From assembly GCA_035649895.1 (NCBI GenBank), contig DASRIS010000022.1, positions 1-50,639 of the forward strand: a DNA stretch of 50,639 nucleotides, written 5' to 3'. The notes under the pieces were generated by a model. That model saw only the letters and a list, made by a program, of their open reading frames with translations. It was not told the DNA's origin and did no database searches. How positions within the stretch are numbered: position 1 is the first letter of the stretch; the number at the start of each line of letters is the position of its first letter. The DNA is from DASSUC01 sp035649895. Lineage in GTDB: Bacteria; Actinomycetota; Actinomycetes; Mycobacteriales; Micromonosporaceae. Made by a program: the position numbers and the translations under genes. Below, piece after piece: positions 1-8,389 of this stretch.

Positions 1-611
1 TGGCTACCTACCCCGACCGGGTGCGCCTGGTGTCCGGGCCGGCGCAGGTGCGCGAGGATGCGGTCGGCCGGCGGTGGCTCGTGGACGCGTCCGGTTTCTG
101 GCAGGGCCACCCCGCCGCCCCGGACACCTTTGCGGGTGCGGTGCTGGAGCTGCTGGCGCCACAGCCCGGTGAGAGCGCATGGGACCTCTACGGCGGTGCC
201 GGCCTGTTCGCGGCGGCGCTCGCCGGCCCGCTCGGCCCCACCGGCACCGCGACCCTGGTCGAGGCGGACCGGCGCGGGGCCGCAGCCGCCCGGGCCAACC
301 TCTCTGACCTACCCGGGGTACGGGTGGTCCGCGCGCCCGTCGAGGCCGCTCTGCGGCGCGGCCTGCCGCGGCCGGACATCGTGGTGCTCGACCCGCCCAG
401 GTCCGGTGCCGGCGCCGAGGTGGTCCGGGGGATCGTCGCTGCCACGCCGCGGGCGGTGGCGTACGTGGCCTGCGACCCGGCCGCCTTCGCCCGGGACGTA
501 GGCACGTTCCGCGACGCCGGCTGGCGGCTGGCCGCGCTGCGCGGGTACGACGCGTTCCCGATGACGCATCATTTAGAGCTTGTGGCGCTGCTGGTCAACG
601 GTTGGGAATAG
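1..611 (+). CDS. TrmA-family RNA (uracil-5-)-methyltransferase, C-terminal part
   Basis: The reading frame is open to the left edge (codons from base 3), so only the C-terminal ~203 residues are present; the N-terminal TRAM/central part lies outside. The visible part is the Rossmann SAM-dependent methyltransferase domain of the TrmA/RlmC/RlmD family: the FWQGHP element before the fold, motif I DLYGGAGLFA, the DPPRSGAG motif, the catalytic cysteine in YVACDP that attacks C6 of uracil, and the terminal FPMTHHLE with the general-base glutamate. Such enzymes make 5-methyluridine in tRNA or 23S rRNA; which RNA cannot be told here. In related actinobacteria a gene of this family often lies close to dxs, here separated by the accessory genes at 0.7-4.6 kb. 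Confidence 0.9.
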   Translation, partial: ATYPDRVRLVSGPAQVREDAVGRRWLVDASGFWQGHPAAPDTFAGAVLELLAPQPGESAWDLYGGAGLFAAALAGPLGPTGTATLVEADRRGAAAARANLSDLPGVRVVRAPVEAALRRGLPRPDIVVLDPPRSGAGAEVVRGIVAATPRAVAYVACDPAAFARDVGTFRDAGWRLAALRGYDAFPMTHHLELVALLVNGWE

Positions 612-779
612 GTGCTGACCTGCTATAAAACTGATCTTTGCTGGGCTCCGCTCTGGTCCGCCTCGCGTGGAAGATCATGACGCACGGGTCAGTCGTCAGA
701 GTGGAGGTCCCGGATCCGGGGTTCTGGTCCACTTTGTTGATCGGGATTGGGCCCTGGTCTAGCTGGCGGTAGTTGGTGT

Positions 780-980
780 CAAGGCCGTTAAGAGCCATTG
801 CGTAGGCGATCTTGTCGGCGCGATGAGCCAAGGGCGCAGGGTGGGACACCGACGGGCTTACCGCGTTCACGTAGGCCGGTGGCGTACCGGCGGGCGGCGT
901 TGTCGCAGTGCCACAGCCGGCGTCGAGGTCGATCAGGGTGCTTCGCCGAGCCGCCAGATCGCGTGCCGCAGGATTTCTAG
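780..980 (-). pseudogene. Decayed IS110-like transposase C-terminal fragment
   Basis: Reading the minus strand from 980 to 780 gives pieces of a transposase C-terminus broken over different frames. One frame has EILRHAIWRLGE, the next RLWHCDNAARRYATGL followed by RERGKPVGV, and after another shift ALAHRADKIAYAMAL. The succession L-hydrophobic-(A/H)-A, YxxxLRERGKPxxV and a final Ala-rich helix resembles the IS110/IS116/IS902 family end. No frame holds a full protein and no terminal repeats are visible. The 612-1066 gap otherwise shows no gene. The relic sits at the edge of the ATPase/TOPRIM cassette and marks an old insertion. The family assignment is from memory of the motif pattern and is moderate. 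Confidence 0.45.
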
Positions 981-1066
981 ATCAACTCATCCCATGCGAG
1001 GTGGGGACAGGGACTTTCGGTGTCCACGGGTGGAACTTCTTCATGGCCACGGACGACCTTGGTCTG

Positions 1067-1717
1067 TTACGTGTCGGGGACAGCATGGACGACAGCGCGC
1101 CGAAAGCAGGCGAACGAGTCGCTGCGGGCCTGCGGGGAACCGACGATGCCGAGCCTTCGGGCTTGCTCGGCGATTGCAGGTGCGTCGGACGGGCGGTAGC
1201 CTCGCCCCTTCATGTCAGCGGACCGGACAGCGCGACGGAACTCCTCTTTGGCGTTCGGAATCAGCCCTACATGCTGGCCGCGGTAACGGTGGACACGGTT
1301 CCAGCTGGGCCTATGGGTGGCAACGGCATCCGGCCACAGAAACAGCCAGGACTCCAGCTCCCATGCCGGAGTAACCGCAAGAACCGAATAGCCGCAGGCA
1401 CCGAACTCGCCCTGTAGCTCTGCGCTCTGCTGCTGATGGGCGGGCTCTGGGGCGTCGCAGTCCCGGTGGACGAAGACGGCCACGACGTCTGCCGTCGCCT
1501 GCTCCGCTGCGATCACGCTGCACATACGTCGGACGTGGGACCGGGCATCCTTACGGTTGATGTCCTTGGAGTACACGGGTGGCCGGCGTACCGTCTTGAT
1601 CTTGCCCGAGAAGTTGGGGCGGAGCCCGAGGATAAGCTCCTTGACGGCGCTGCTGTCTGTCTCGTCCTCACCGAATATAAGAACGAGCCGCTGGCGACGA
1701 GCGCCCTTTTGCGTCAC
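1067..1717 (-). CDS. TOPRIM-type (DUF4276-like) protein, partner of an OLD-like ATPase
   Basis: A 216-residue protein that starts at GTG 1717 and overlaps the stop of the ATPase gene by four bases (GTGA), so the two are translationally coupled. Seen: an N-terminal strand then GEDETD with a conserved-type glutamate (E17), later VAVFVHRDCD with a D-x-D pair (D86, D88), then VTPAWELESWLF. Glu followed by DxD is the metal-binding pattern of TOPRIM nucleases, and the E-x-W patch is typical of DUF4276 proteins. Family knowledge: OLD-family ATPases work with a TOPRIM nuclease either fused or as a separate gene, for example in Gabija or PARIS. Nuclease activity and role in defence are inferred. It could also be a non-catalytic TOPRIM-fold partner. 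Confidence 0.65.
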   Translation of the reverse strand: MTQKGARRQRLVLIFGEDETDSSAVKELILGLRPNFSGKIKTVRRPPVYSKDINRKDARSHVRRMCSVIAAEQATADVVAVFVHRDCDAPEPAHQQQSAELQGEFGACGYSVLAVTPAWELESWLFLWPDAVATHRPSWNRVHRYRGQHVGLIPNAKEEFRRAVRSADMKGRGYRPSDAPAIAEQARRLGIVGSPQARSDSFACFRRAVVHAVPDT

Positions 1718-2898
1718 TCAGGAACACCACCCAGCGCACCGGAGAACCACAGCTCGCCAAGCCCCAGCTCGCCGCGGACGGCATGTTCCTTGCGACGGAT
1801 GTCGGCTGACTCAACTGCGGGAAGAACGGTCGACCCGTCGGGCGCCCGCTCGCAGACCACCAGCTCCTCCGGCTTCAGGCGGTTCACCAGAGCAGGAGAG
1901 TGGGTGGCGATCAGGAACTGGGTGCTTCGCGACGCGTCTCTGAGCCGTTCCACCAGCCTGTCCAGCAGGTGAGGGTGGAGCCCGTGGTCGATCTCCTCGA
2001 TACAGGTCAGAAGCGGTGGGTCAGGGTCGTAGAGAAGGGCTAGCAGGGCAAGAACCCGGACCGTTCCATAGGATGCGTCCGCCAGGTAGGTGGGGTCGCG
2101 CAACCCTCGTTCCACCAGGCGCACACCAACCGCTGGGGCGGGTCCGTCAATGCCTTGCAACGCTATGTCCGCTAGCCCGGGAACCATCGCGCGTGCGTCG
2201 TCAAGAAAGTCCTCGTAGGCTTCAGTGTCCATGAGGTGCATGATCGCTGCGGCGAGGTTACTGGCGTTCGCGGTCAACGAGCCGGAGTCAGCCCGAACTG
2301 GCTGTCGGGCGAGATCGACATCGGGGTTGAACACGCGGAAGGTGGAGAACAGCTGTGCGACCCGGTCAATCTCCTCGCCGCCCTCGCCCTTCGGCAGCTG
2401 GCGGAGCGTGGACAGGGCCAAGGCGGTCGGGCGGAGCTGCAGCTGTTGTTCGCGATTTTCGTCGCCACTGGTCACGCGAATGAAATCTGCCTTGCCGCCC
2501 GAGACGGTGATGCGACGGCCACGTCCCTGTGTGCGTTTGAACGTGAAGCGCTCCTCCCTCGCCAGGTACTGCCGCCGGCTGGACCGGCCGATCCAGAACG
2601 CAAGACGGTACTCATCGGGCGCCCGTTCCGAGCTGTGCCGGGTCACGTTAGCCATAACATGAATGGAGACCGAGCCGCCTGACCCGCCGCGGAAGTGGAC
2701 CCGGTCGAAGCCGCCTCTCTTGTCAAGGGCGGGAACCAGGTCGTCTCGTGCCGAGTCGCCGAGGAAGGCGATCAGGTCCAGGAAGTTCGACTTACCCGCC
2801 TGGTTTGGACCTACCAGCACGTTCAGCGGCTGGAGCTCCACGTTCACGCGACGGAGGCTCCGAAAGTTCTGCGCGCTGACCGACAGCAGGGGACGCAC
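1714..2898 (-). CDS. OLD/RecF-like AAA ATPase (AAA_21 type)
   Basis: About 394 residues from GTG 2898, chosen because it starts just before the first strand (RPLLSVSAQNFRSL); an in-frame start at 2958 would add 20 basic residues. The protein has an ABC-type head: Walker A GPNQAGKS (residues 30-37), an ASYGTVR stretch in the signature position, Walker B TCIEEIDHGLHP and an H-loop ATHSPALVN. The middle part is specific and lacks a long coiled coil, as in AAA_21/OLD-like ATPases rather than SMC or RecN. It is the first gene of a two-gene unit with the TOPRIM-type gene. The pair lies between housekeeping genes beside a transposase relic, which fits horizontal acquisition. Anti-phage function is an inference from this gene pairing. 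Confidence 0.8.
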   Translation of the reverse strand: MRPLLSVSAQNFRSLRRVNVELQPLNVLVGPNQAGKSNFLDLIAFLGDSARDDLVPALDKRGGFDRVHFRGGSGGSVSIHVMANVTRHSSERAPDEYRLAFWIGRSSRRQYLAREERFTFKRTQGRGRRITVSGGKADFIRVTSGDENREQQLQLRPTALALSTLRQLPKGEGGEEIDRVAQLFSTFRVFNPDVDLARQPVRADSGSLTANASNLAAAIMHLMDTEAYEDFLDDARAMVPGLADIALQGIDGPAPAVGVRLVERGLRDPTYLADASYGTVRVLALLALLYDPDPPLLTCIEEIDHGLHPHLLDRLVERLRDASRSTQFLIATHSPALVNRLKPEELVVCERAPDGSTVLPAVESADIRRKEHAVRGELGLGELWFSGALGGVPE

Positions 2899-3007
2899 GC
2901 GACGACGATACCGTGTGCGGCCATACCGTCCACGGTAGACAGGTGCAAGGCCGGACAAAGATGCTCTGCCGCAGTCGCCTAAGACCGTTGAGGCATACCT
3001 GCGCCGG

Positions 3008-3562
3008 CTACTTGACGTACGGCTCGCAGGTGTCCATCAGCCGGAGGCCGGCCATCCTGAAGCCCTCGACGTTGGTGATCGCGGACCGCTTGCCGGCCAG
3101 GTGCTCCTCGATGCTCATCAGGGTGTCGATCTCAGTGCTGAGGTCCTTGAGCATCGCGTCGGGCGCGCCGTCGTGCAGGATCGTGAGCTTGTCGATCGTC
3201 TCGGCCAGCACGGTCCTGTCGACGGCGGTCGGCTGCCGGAGGTAGTCGGTGACCACGGTCGTAGCCCGGCTCAGGGTCGGCAGGAGATGCCCGCACATCG
3301 ACCTCTCGTCCATCGTCTGGCGAGGCGGGGCCGGAGCCTGCGCGGTCGGCGTCGGGTCAGGTCGCGGCGGCGCGGCGGACGTGGAGGTGCACGCGCCGGC
3401 TGCTGTAGTCACCAATAGTCCGGCCAGCGCGGCCAGAAGGAACCGGTGGCTGCGGCGAAGCGGCTGGTAGGGCGGCAGTGGCTGGGCAGGGGCCGCGCCC
3501 GAGGGTGAGCCGGGCGAGCGTCGCAAGGCCTGGCACATGCCTGGCAGCGTACTGCATCGCAT
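3008..3562 (-). CDS. Putative secreted lipoprotein, unknown function
   Basis: 184 residues from ATG 3562. A basic stretch LRRSHRF precedes a hydrophobic core LLAALAGLLVTTAAGAC, then a Thr/Ser/Pro/Ala-rich linker, the usual look of an actinobacterial lipoprotein with acylated Cys; the lipobox AGAC is not ideal. The mature part is helical and has two cysteines (in SMCGHLL and MDTCEPY) that could form a disulphide. About 50 residues precede the signal core, so the true start may be further downstream, though no good ribosome site decides it. I do not recognise a family. The stop is 49 bases from the start side of the ATPase gene, on the same strand; a functional link is not evident. Confidence 0.65.
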   Translation of the reverse strand: MRCSTLPGMCQALRRSPGSPSGAAPAQPLPPYQPLRRSHRFLLAALAGLLVTTAAGACTSTSAAPPRPDPTPTAQAPAPPRQTMDERSMCGHLLPTLSRATTVVTDYLRQPTAVDRTVLAETIDKLTILHDGAPDAMLKDLSTEIDTLMSIEEHLAGKRSAITNVEGFRMAGLRLMDTCEPYVK

Positions 3563-3586
3563 TGACGAAAAGCGATTACTGCCGCC

Positions 3587-4606
3587 CTATGGCAGGGTGA
3601 CGTTCACCCCTCGGTCGTCGCGGACGTAGACCAGCAGGTCGCCGGTCTGGATCTGGTGGCTCTCCGGGTCGACGAGCATGACGATCTGGCCGCGGCGTAC
3701 CAGCGCGATCACGAGCTGTTCGAGCTCTCGCGGGGCCGACCCCACCTCGTCGCGGGTGGCGGAGCGCATCGCGAGGGCCATCCCTCGGCCCGGTGTGAGC
3801 AGGTCCTCAACCAGGTCGATCAGGGGCGGTGCCGAGGTCGACATGCCGAGCAGGCGGCCGGCGGTGGCGGAGGAGACGATGACATGGTGCGCGCCGCTCT
3901 GCTTGAGCAGCGGGGCGTTCTCCGCCTCGCGGACCGCTGCGATGATGCGTACCTGGCCGGAGGTGAGCTGCCGGACGGTAAGGGTGACCAGCACCGCGGC
4001 GTCGTCGGTGTTGGTGGCGATGATCACCGTCTTGGCTTCCTTGACGTTCGCCTCGGTCAGCACCGAGGAGTGTGTGGCGGAGCCCTCGACCGCCACCAGC
4101 CCGGCCGCGGTGGCCTGGCGCACCATCGTGGGATCCTGCTCCACCACGACGATCTGCCGGACGTCGAAGCCCTCCTCAAGCAGCGCGCTGATCGCGCTGC
4201 GGCCCTTGGTGCCGTAGCCACAGACGATTACGTGGTTCTTCACGACCCTCCTCCACCTCGTCACACGCAGTGTGGTCCGGTACTGCTCGGTCAGTACCTC
4301 CAGCGTGGTGCCAACGAGGATGATCAGGAAGAGCACCCGGGCGGGCGTCACAACAAGGACGTTGACCATTCTGGCGGCCCTGGTCACCGGCGTGATGTCG
4401 CCGTACCCGGTGGTCGAGAGGGACACCACGGTGTAGTAGAAGCTGTCGAGCAGGCTCAGCTCGCCGCCGGGGTCCCCGGCGTCGCGGTAGCCGTCCCGGT
4501 CCAGATAGACGACGAAAACGATAAAAAGGACAAGCGCTATCGCCGCGGCCAGACGCGTGCTCAGGGCGCGGAGCGGTCCTTGTCGATGGACAGGCAGATG
4601 GATCAC
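3587..4606 (-). CDS. Two-TM potassium channel with RCK (TrkA-N/TrkA-C) domain
   Basis: 339 residues from GTG 4606. Topology as in MthK: TM1 about 17-35, pore helix and selectivity filter TTGYGD (65-70), TM2 about 80-101, then a cytosolic RCK domain starting at NHVIVCGYGTKGR (Rossmann G-x-G-x-x-G) and ending in a TrkA-C-like lobe with GDLLVYVRDD. Such channels pass K+ and are gated by ligands or ions bound to an RCK ring; the ligand cannot be told. The open frame continues far upstream antisense to dxs, but that extension is only GC-driven. It is divergent from dxs with 177 bases between the starts, so both promoters must lie there. Confidence 0.88.
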   Translation of the reverse strand: MIHLPVHRQGPLRALSTRLAAAIALVLFIVFVVYLDRDGYRDAGDPGGELSLLDSFYYTVVSLSTTGYGDITPVTRAARMVNVLVVTPARVLFLIILVGTTLEVLTEQYRTTLRVTRWRRVVKNHVIVCGYGTKGRSAISALLEEGFDVRQIVVVEQDPTMVRQATAAGLVAVEGSATHSSVLTEANVKEAKTVIIATNTDDAAVLVTLTVRQLTSGQVRIIAAVREAENAPLLKQSGAHHVIVSSATAGRLLGMSTSAPPLIDLVEDLLTPGRGMALAMRSATRDEVGSAPRELEQLVIALVRRGQIVMLVDPESHQIQTGDLLVYVRDDRGVNVTLP

Positions 4607-4769
4607 GGGCCGGTCCGCGCCTCGTCGCGTGGCTGCACGTGCACACCATAAGCGATGAGGGCCGGATGCGGTCACCGGTACCGGACGCCGCCGGTAGGGC
4701 AGCGGCGATCGGTGACCGTGCTCGCAGCAGCCGGTGATGCGCACTCCGGGCCGGCTGTCCAGCCCCGTA

Positions 4770-4775
4770 TAGACT
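4770..4775 (+). promoter_or_regulatory. -10 box of a likely leaderless dxs transcript
   Basis: TAGACT, matching TAnnnT, ends 8 bases before the dxs ATG at 4784. At that distance transcription would begin at or within a base or two of the start codon. No convincing -35 or ribosome binding site is present, as expected for leaderless mRNA. Inference from spacing only. Confidence 0.5.
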
Positions 4776-4783
4776 GTGCGGCC

Positions 4784-6709
4784 ATGAGCCCAGAACCCGG
4801 CACCGCCCCGGCTTCCCTGCTCGCATCGGTCAAGAGCCCAGAGGACCTCCGGCGGCTGCCTGCGGAGGCACTGCCGTTGCTCGCGGCCGAGATCCGCGAC
4901 TTCCTCGTCGCCAAGGTCTCCCGGACCGGTGGCCACCTCGGCCCCAACCTCGGGGTCGTCGAGCTCACGCTGGCTCTGCACCGGGTGTTCGACTCGCCAA
5001 AGGACCGCCTGCTGTTCGACACCGGGCACCAGGCGTACGTGCACAAGATGGTGACCGGGCGGCAGGCCGGCTTTGACCGGCTGCGCCGGCGCGGCGGGCT
5101 GACCGGTTACCCGTGCCAGGCCGAGAGCGAGCACGACCTCATCGAGAACTGCCACGCATCCACCGCGCTCTCCTACGCCGACGGCATGGCCAAGGCGTAC
5201 GCGCTGCGCGGCGAGCACCGGCACGTGGTCGCCATCGTCGGGGACGGCGCGCTGACCGGGGGCATGTGCTGGGAGGCGCTGAACAACATCGCCCACGCCA
5301 AGAACCGCATGGTGATCGTCGTCAACGACAACGGGCGCTCGTACGCGCCCACCATCGGGGGCCTCGCCGACCACCTCGCCGCGCTGCGCCTGAGCCCCGG
5401 CTACGAGACAGCGCTGGAGCTGGTGCGGGACGCGCTCGAGCGGACCCCGTTGGTCGGGCGCCCGCTGTTCGACGCGCTGCACGCGGTCAAGAAGGGCATC
5501 AAGGACGCGGTCGCGCCGCAGGCGCTCTTCGAGGACCTCGGCATCAAGTACGTCGGACCAGTCGACGGGCACGATGTCGGTGCGGTCGAGTCGGCGCTGC
5601 GCCGGGCCAAGGGCTACGACGGCCCGGTGATCGTGCACGTGGTGACCCGCAAGGGGTACGGCTACCGTCCGGCCGAGGACGACGAGACCGACTGCCTGCA
5701 CAGCCCCTCTGCCGCGTTCGACCCGGAGACCGGCAAGTCGCTGGCGCCCTCGTCGGTGAAGTGGACCGGGGTGTTCGGCGACGAGCTGGTCGCGCTCGCC
5801 GAGGAGCGGGCGGACATCGTCGGCATCACCGCGGCCATGGGCGACTCCACCGGCATCAACAAGCTCGCCCGCCGCTTCCCGGACCGGGCGTACGACGTGG
5901 GCATCGCCGAGCAGCACGCGGTCACCTCAGCGGCCGGGCTCGCCCTGGGCGGCCTGCACCCGGTCGTGGCGATCTACGCGACGTTCCTCAACCGCGCCTT
6001 CGACCAGGTGCTGCTGGACGTGGCGATGCACCGCCTGCCGGTGACCTTCGTGCTGGACCGGGCGGGCATCACCGGCCCCGACGGGCCGAGCCACTACGGC
6101 ATCTGGGACATGGCCGCCTTCGGCGTGGTCCCGGGCCTGCGCATCGCCGCGCCGCGGGACGCCGCCACGCTGCGGGAGGAGCTGCGCGAGGCGGTCGCGG
6201 TGGACGACGGGCCGACCATCGTCCGGTTCCCGACCGGTTCGGTGCCCGCGGACCTGACGGCGCTGCGCCGGGTCGGCCACGTCGACGTGCTCGCCGAGGG
6301 CGAGCGCAAGGACGTGCTGTTCGTCGGGGTCGGGCCGTTCGCGCACCTCGGCGTCGAGGCGGCCGCCAGGGTCGCTGAGCAGGGGTACGGCCTCACCGTG
6401 GTGGACCCGCGCTGGGTCAAGCCGGTCCCGACCGAGCTGGTCGCCTTGGCGCGCAAGCACCGGCTCGTGGTGACCGTGGAGGACGGCGTGCGCGCGGGCG
6501 GATTCGGTGACGCCCTGGCCCGGGCGCTGCGCGATGCGCAGGTCCCCACGCCGCTTCGGGACCTGGGGGTGACCCCCGGCTGGTACCCGCACGGCACCCG
6601 CCCGGAGCTGCTGGCCGACCTGGGGCTGACCGCGCAGGACGTGGCTCGCGAGGTGACCGAGTGGGTCTCCCGGCTACAGGAGCCGGACGACGCGGTCGTG
6701 GCGGCGTAG
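4784..6709 (+). CDS. dxs: 1-deoxy-D-xylulose-5-phosphate synthase
   Basis: 641 residues, normal for DXS. It condenses pyruvate and glyceraldehyde 3-phosphate with loss of CO2, the first step of the MEP isoprenoid pathway; DXP also feeds thiamine synthesis in many bacteria. Seen: GGHLGPNLG with the catalytic-type His51, FDTGHQAYVHK (His82), the ThDP/Mg motif GDGALTGG to NN (153-168), the transketolase-type pyrimidine domain with YDVGIAEQHAV, and DRAGITGPDGPSHYGIWD with GPDG typical of DXS. The C-terminal transketolase domain ends near residue 620. Start ATG 4784 is chosen because it fits a -10 box eight bases upstream and gives the family N-terminus; the in-frame extension upstream has no family similarity. 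Confidence 0.97.
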   Translation: MSPEPGTAPASLLASVKSPEDLRRLPAEALPLLAAEIRDFLVAKVSRTGGHLGPNLGVVELTLALHRVFDSPKDRLLFDTGHQAYVHKMVTGRQAGFDRLRRRGGLTGYPCQAESEHDLIENCHASTALSYADGMAKAYALRGEHRHVVAIVGDGALTGGMCWEALNNIAHAKNRMVIVVNDNGRSYAPTIGGLADHLAALRLSPGYETALELVRDALERTPLVGRPLFDALHAVKKGIKDAVAPQALFEDLGIKYVGPVDGHDVGAVESALRRAKGYDGPVIVHVVTRKGYGYRPAEDDETDCLHSPSAAFDPETGKSLAPSSVKWTGVFGDELVALAEERADIVGITAAMGDSTGINKLARRFPDRAYDVGIAEQHAVTSAAGLALGGLHPVVAIYATFLNRAFDQVLLDVAMHRLPVTFVLDRAGITGPDGPSHYGIWDMAAFGVVPGLRIAAPRDAATLREELREAVAVDDGPTIVRFPTGSVPADLTALRRVGHVDVLAEGERKDVLFVGVGPFAHLGVEAAARVAEQGYGLTVVDPRWVKPVPTELVALARKHRLVVTVEDGVRAGGFGDALARALRDAQVPTPLRDLGVTPGWYPHGTRPELLADLGLTAQDVAREVTEWVSRLQEPDDAVVAA

Positions 6710-6741
6710 CGCGGGCGGTTGCCGGCCCATCGGCGGGCCTA

Positions 6742-6767
6742 CCCGGTGGACCGGGCGGGCCCGCCCG
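6742..6767. terminator. Palindromic GC block between convergent dxs and peptidase genes
   Basis: Two abutting inverted repeats: CCCGGT-gg-ACCGGG (6742-6755) and the 16-base perfect palindrome CGGGCGGGCCCGCCCG (6752-6767). They lie between the two convergent stops and could end transcription in both directions. No T-run follows, so this is tentative. Confidence 0.35.
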
Positions 6768-6791
6768 ACTGGCAGGTGCTGCGCGCCGCGG

Positions 6792-8090
6792 CTACCAGTT
6801 CGGCTGCTGCGGTGCGGGCGGGAGCGCCACCGACGGCGGCTTGATCACGTACACCACGCCCCGGCTGGTGTTGAGCCACGCCTCCTCGTACTCGGCCCGG
6901 CCCACGATCTTGCGTACTGCGGCGTTGCTGGGCGAGAACGGGTCGTTCATCACGATCTGGCCGGTTGTGGTGAAGCCGACCACCACCATCAGGTGCCCAT
7001 TGGTGCCGTAGTCGAGGCCCGGGACCTGGCTCTTCCTGAACGAGGCGGAGACCACCAGCGGGATGCCGGCGGCGATGAACAGCTCCGCCTCGTTCATCGA
7101 CCGCAGCCGGGTGACGAACCCGTCCAGCCCGAAGCGCCCGGCGTACGCCGTGTTGTACGGCCAGTTGCCACACCCCTGGTACGAGTAGTCGTACGTGTTG
7201 CGGGCCGCGTAGTCGACCCACGGGTCGGCGTAGGACGGGTCCACCCAGGCGTAGTCCGCCGGCGTCGGGCCGGTGCCCCAGTAGGCCACGACCATGGATG
7301 TCGAGGTGGGGCTGCACCACGCCTCGCCGCCGCCGTCCCACTGCGGGTACTCGCCGGCGTGGATCTCCTGCGAGTACTGCGGCACGTTGAGGACCACGCC
7401 GAGCGCCGTCCCGGGGACGCTCGGGGTGAGCCTGCCGGGCTCGGGCAGCAGCGAGGCGGCCGCGCCCACCGAGCGCAGGGTCGGGGTGTCGGTGCTGCCG
7501 ACCGGGCGGTAGAGCGTGGCGCGCAGCTCCCAGCGGGTCCAGCCGCGGCCGCTGGCCGCCACCAACGTGTCGATCGCGACAAAGCCGTTGACGTCGCCCT
7601 GGGCAGGGACCGACGTGCGCAGGATCTGGTTGTCATCCGCGGCCCAGCGGCCGAGGTTGTACCACTTCGTGGTGGTACCCAGCTCGGTGAGCCCGCGCAG
7701 CTCGATCTGCAGCCAGGTGCCGCCGGGCGTCGCCGCGGTCCAGGACGGGATCAGCTCTGACGCGGCGAAGCCCGGGATGACCATGGGTGAGGTCCAGGTC
7801 GCGTAGTCGTACGTCGCCGTCCGGCCGGTGTGCGGGTCGGTGTAGGTGAACTGGCCGACCGGCGTACCGATGCTGACCGCGTCGCCGGCCACGACGGTGC
7901 CGGCCGCCGTACCGGTGGCGAAGTCGGCGCTCGTGGTCCATGCCCGGTAGGCGATGCTGCGAGGCTGGGTCGGCTTCTTGATGCCCGCCGCAGCCGCGGC
8001 GGGGCTGGCCGCGGTCGCGGCTGCGGCGGGGCCGGCTGCGGCGGCCGCCCCGGCGGCCAGAGCGGCACGCAGCACTGTCCGTCTGTTCAT
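6792..8090 (-). CDS. Secreted C39-like family cysteine peptidase
   Basis: 432 residues with a cleavable export signal: MNRRTVLRAAL at the N-terminus has a twin-arginine pair followed by an Ala-rich core to about residue 35, so Tat export is plausible. A beta-rich N-terminal half (about 40-225) is followed by a papain-like C39_2 domain: catalytic Cys259 in EAWCSPTSTSM, His366 in GTNGHLMVVVGF and the third position in MNDPFSP. Family knowledge: secreted C39_2 proteins of actinomycetes are thought to act on cell-surface or extracellular peptides; the substrate is unknown. A GAGGAG ribosome site lies about seven bases before ATG 8090. It is divergent from the response regulator, with repeats between. 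Confidence 0.87.
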   Translation of the reverse strand: MNRRTVLRAALAAGAAAAAGPAAAATAASPAAAAAGIKKPTQPRSIAYRAWTTSADFATGTAAGTVVAGDAVSIGTPVGQFTYTDPHTGRTATYDYATWTSPMVIPGFAASELIPSWTAATPGGTWLQIELRGLTELGTTTKWYNLGRWAADDNQILRTSVPAQGDVNGFVAIDTLVAASGRGWTRWELRATLYRPVGSTDTPTLRSVGAAASLLPEPGRLTPSVPGTALGVVLNVPQYSQEIHAGEYPQWDGGGEAWCSPTSTSMVVAYWGTGPTPADYAWVDPSYADPWVDYAARNTYDYSYQGCGNWPYNTAYAGRFGLDGFVTRLRSMNEAELFIAAGIPLVVSASFRKSQVPGLDYGTNGHLMVVVGFTTTGQIVMNDPFSPSNAAVRKIVGRAEYEEAWLNTSRGVVYVIKPPSVALPPAPQQPNW

Positions 8091-8250
8091 GGTCCGGCTC
8101 CTCGCTGTAGCGGGTTGCCAGGAAGCGTTGCGCAGGCGGAGCTTTTTTGCAACCGCCCACCCGGCCCGACCTGGGCGGTTGGGCGCTGGTCGGAGCCGGG
8201 CCCAGGGGTGCGCGGCTGCCGTACCCTCGGTTCGGGTCTCGGCTCAGACC

Positions 8251-8353
8251 TGAGGGACGGGAGCGGGGCGCTCGGGCCGGAGGGACGGGAGCGGGGCGCT
8301 CGGGCCTGAGGGACGGGAGCGGGGCGCTCCGGCCCGCGGGACGGGAGCGGGGG
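8251..8353. repeat. 28-bp tandem repeat, about 3.7 copies
   Basis: Units at 8251-8278, 8279-8306, 8307-8334 and a partial one from 8335. Each contains GAGGGACGGGAGCGGGGCGC with one or two base changes. The array fills much of the 299-base space between the divergent peptidase and response-regulator starts; the rest (8091-8250) shows no gene. Unit length is not a multiple of three, so it is not coding in any conserved way. The last partial unit runs into the region just before the GTG of the regulator. Confidence 0.85.
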
Positions 8354-8389
8354 CTGGCGGACGCGAGCGGAGAGGACGGGAGCGGACCG

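Noticed and set aside
4607..5917. Large minus-strand open frame continuing the K+ channel across dxs
   Set aside because: It lies antisense to dxs and has the Arg/Val/Gly/His-rich composition of a GC-rich shadow frame; only 3587-4606 shows family motifs.
8091..8160. Riboswitch in the leader of the C39-like peptidase gene
   Set aside because: The leader has a GC-rich stem-like part and an A-run, but I cannot match a conserved core of any known riboswitch class.
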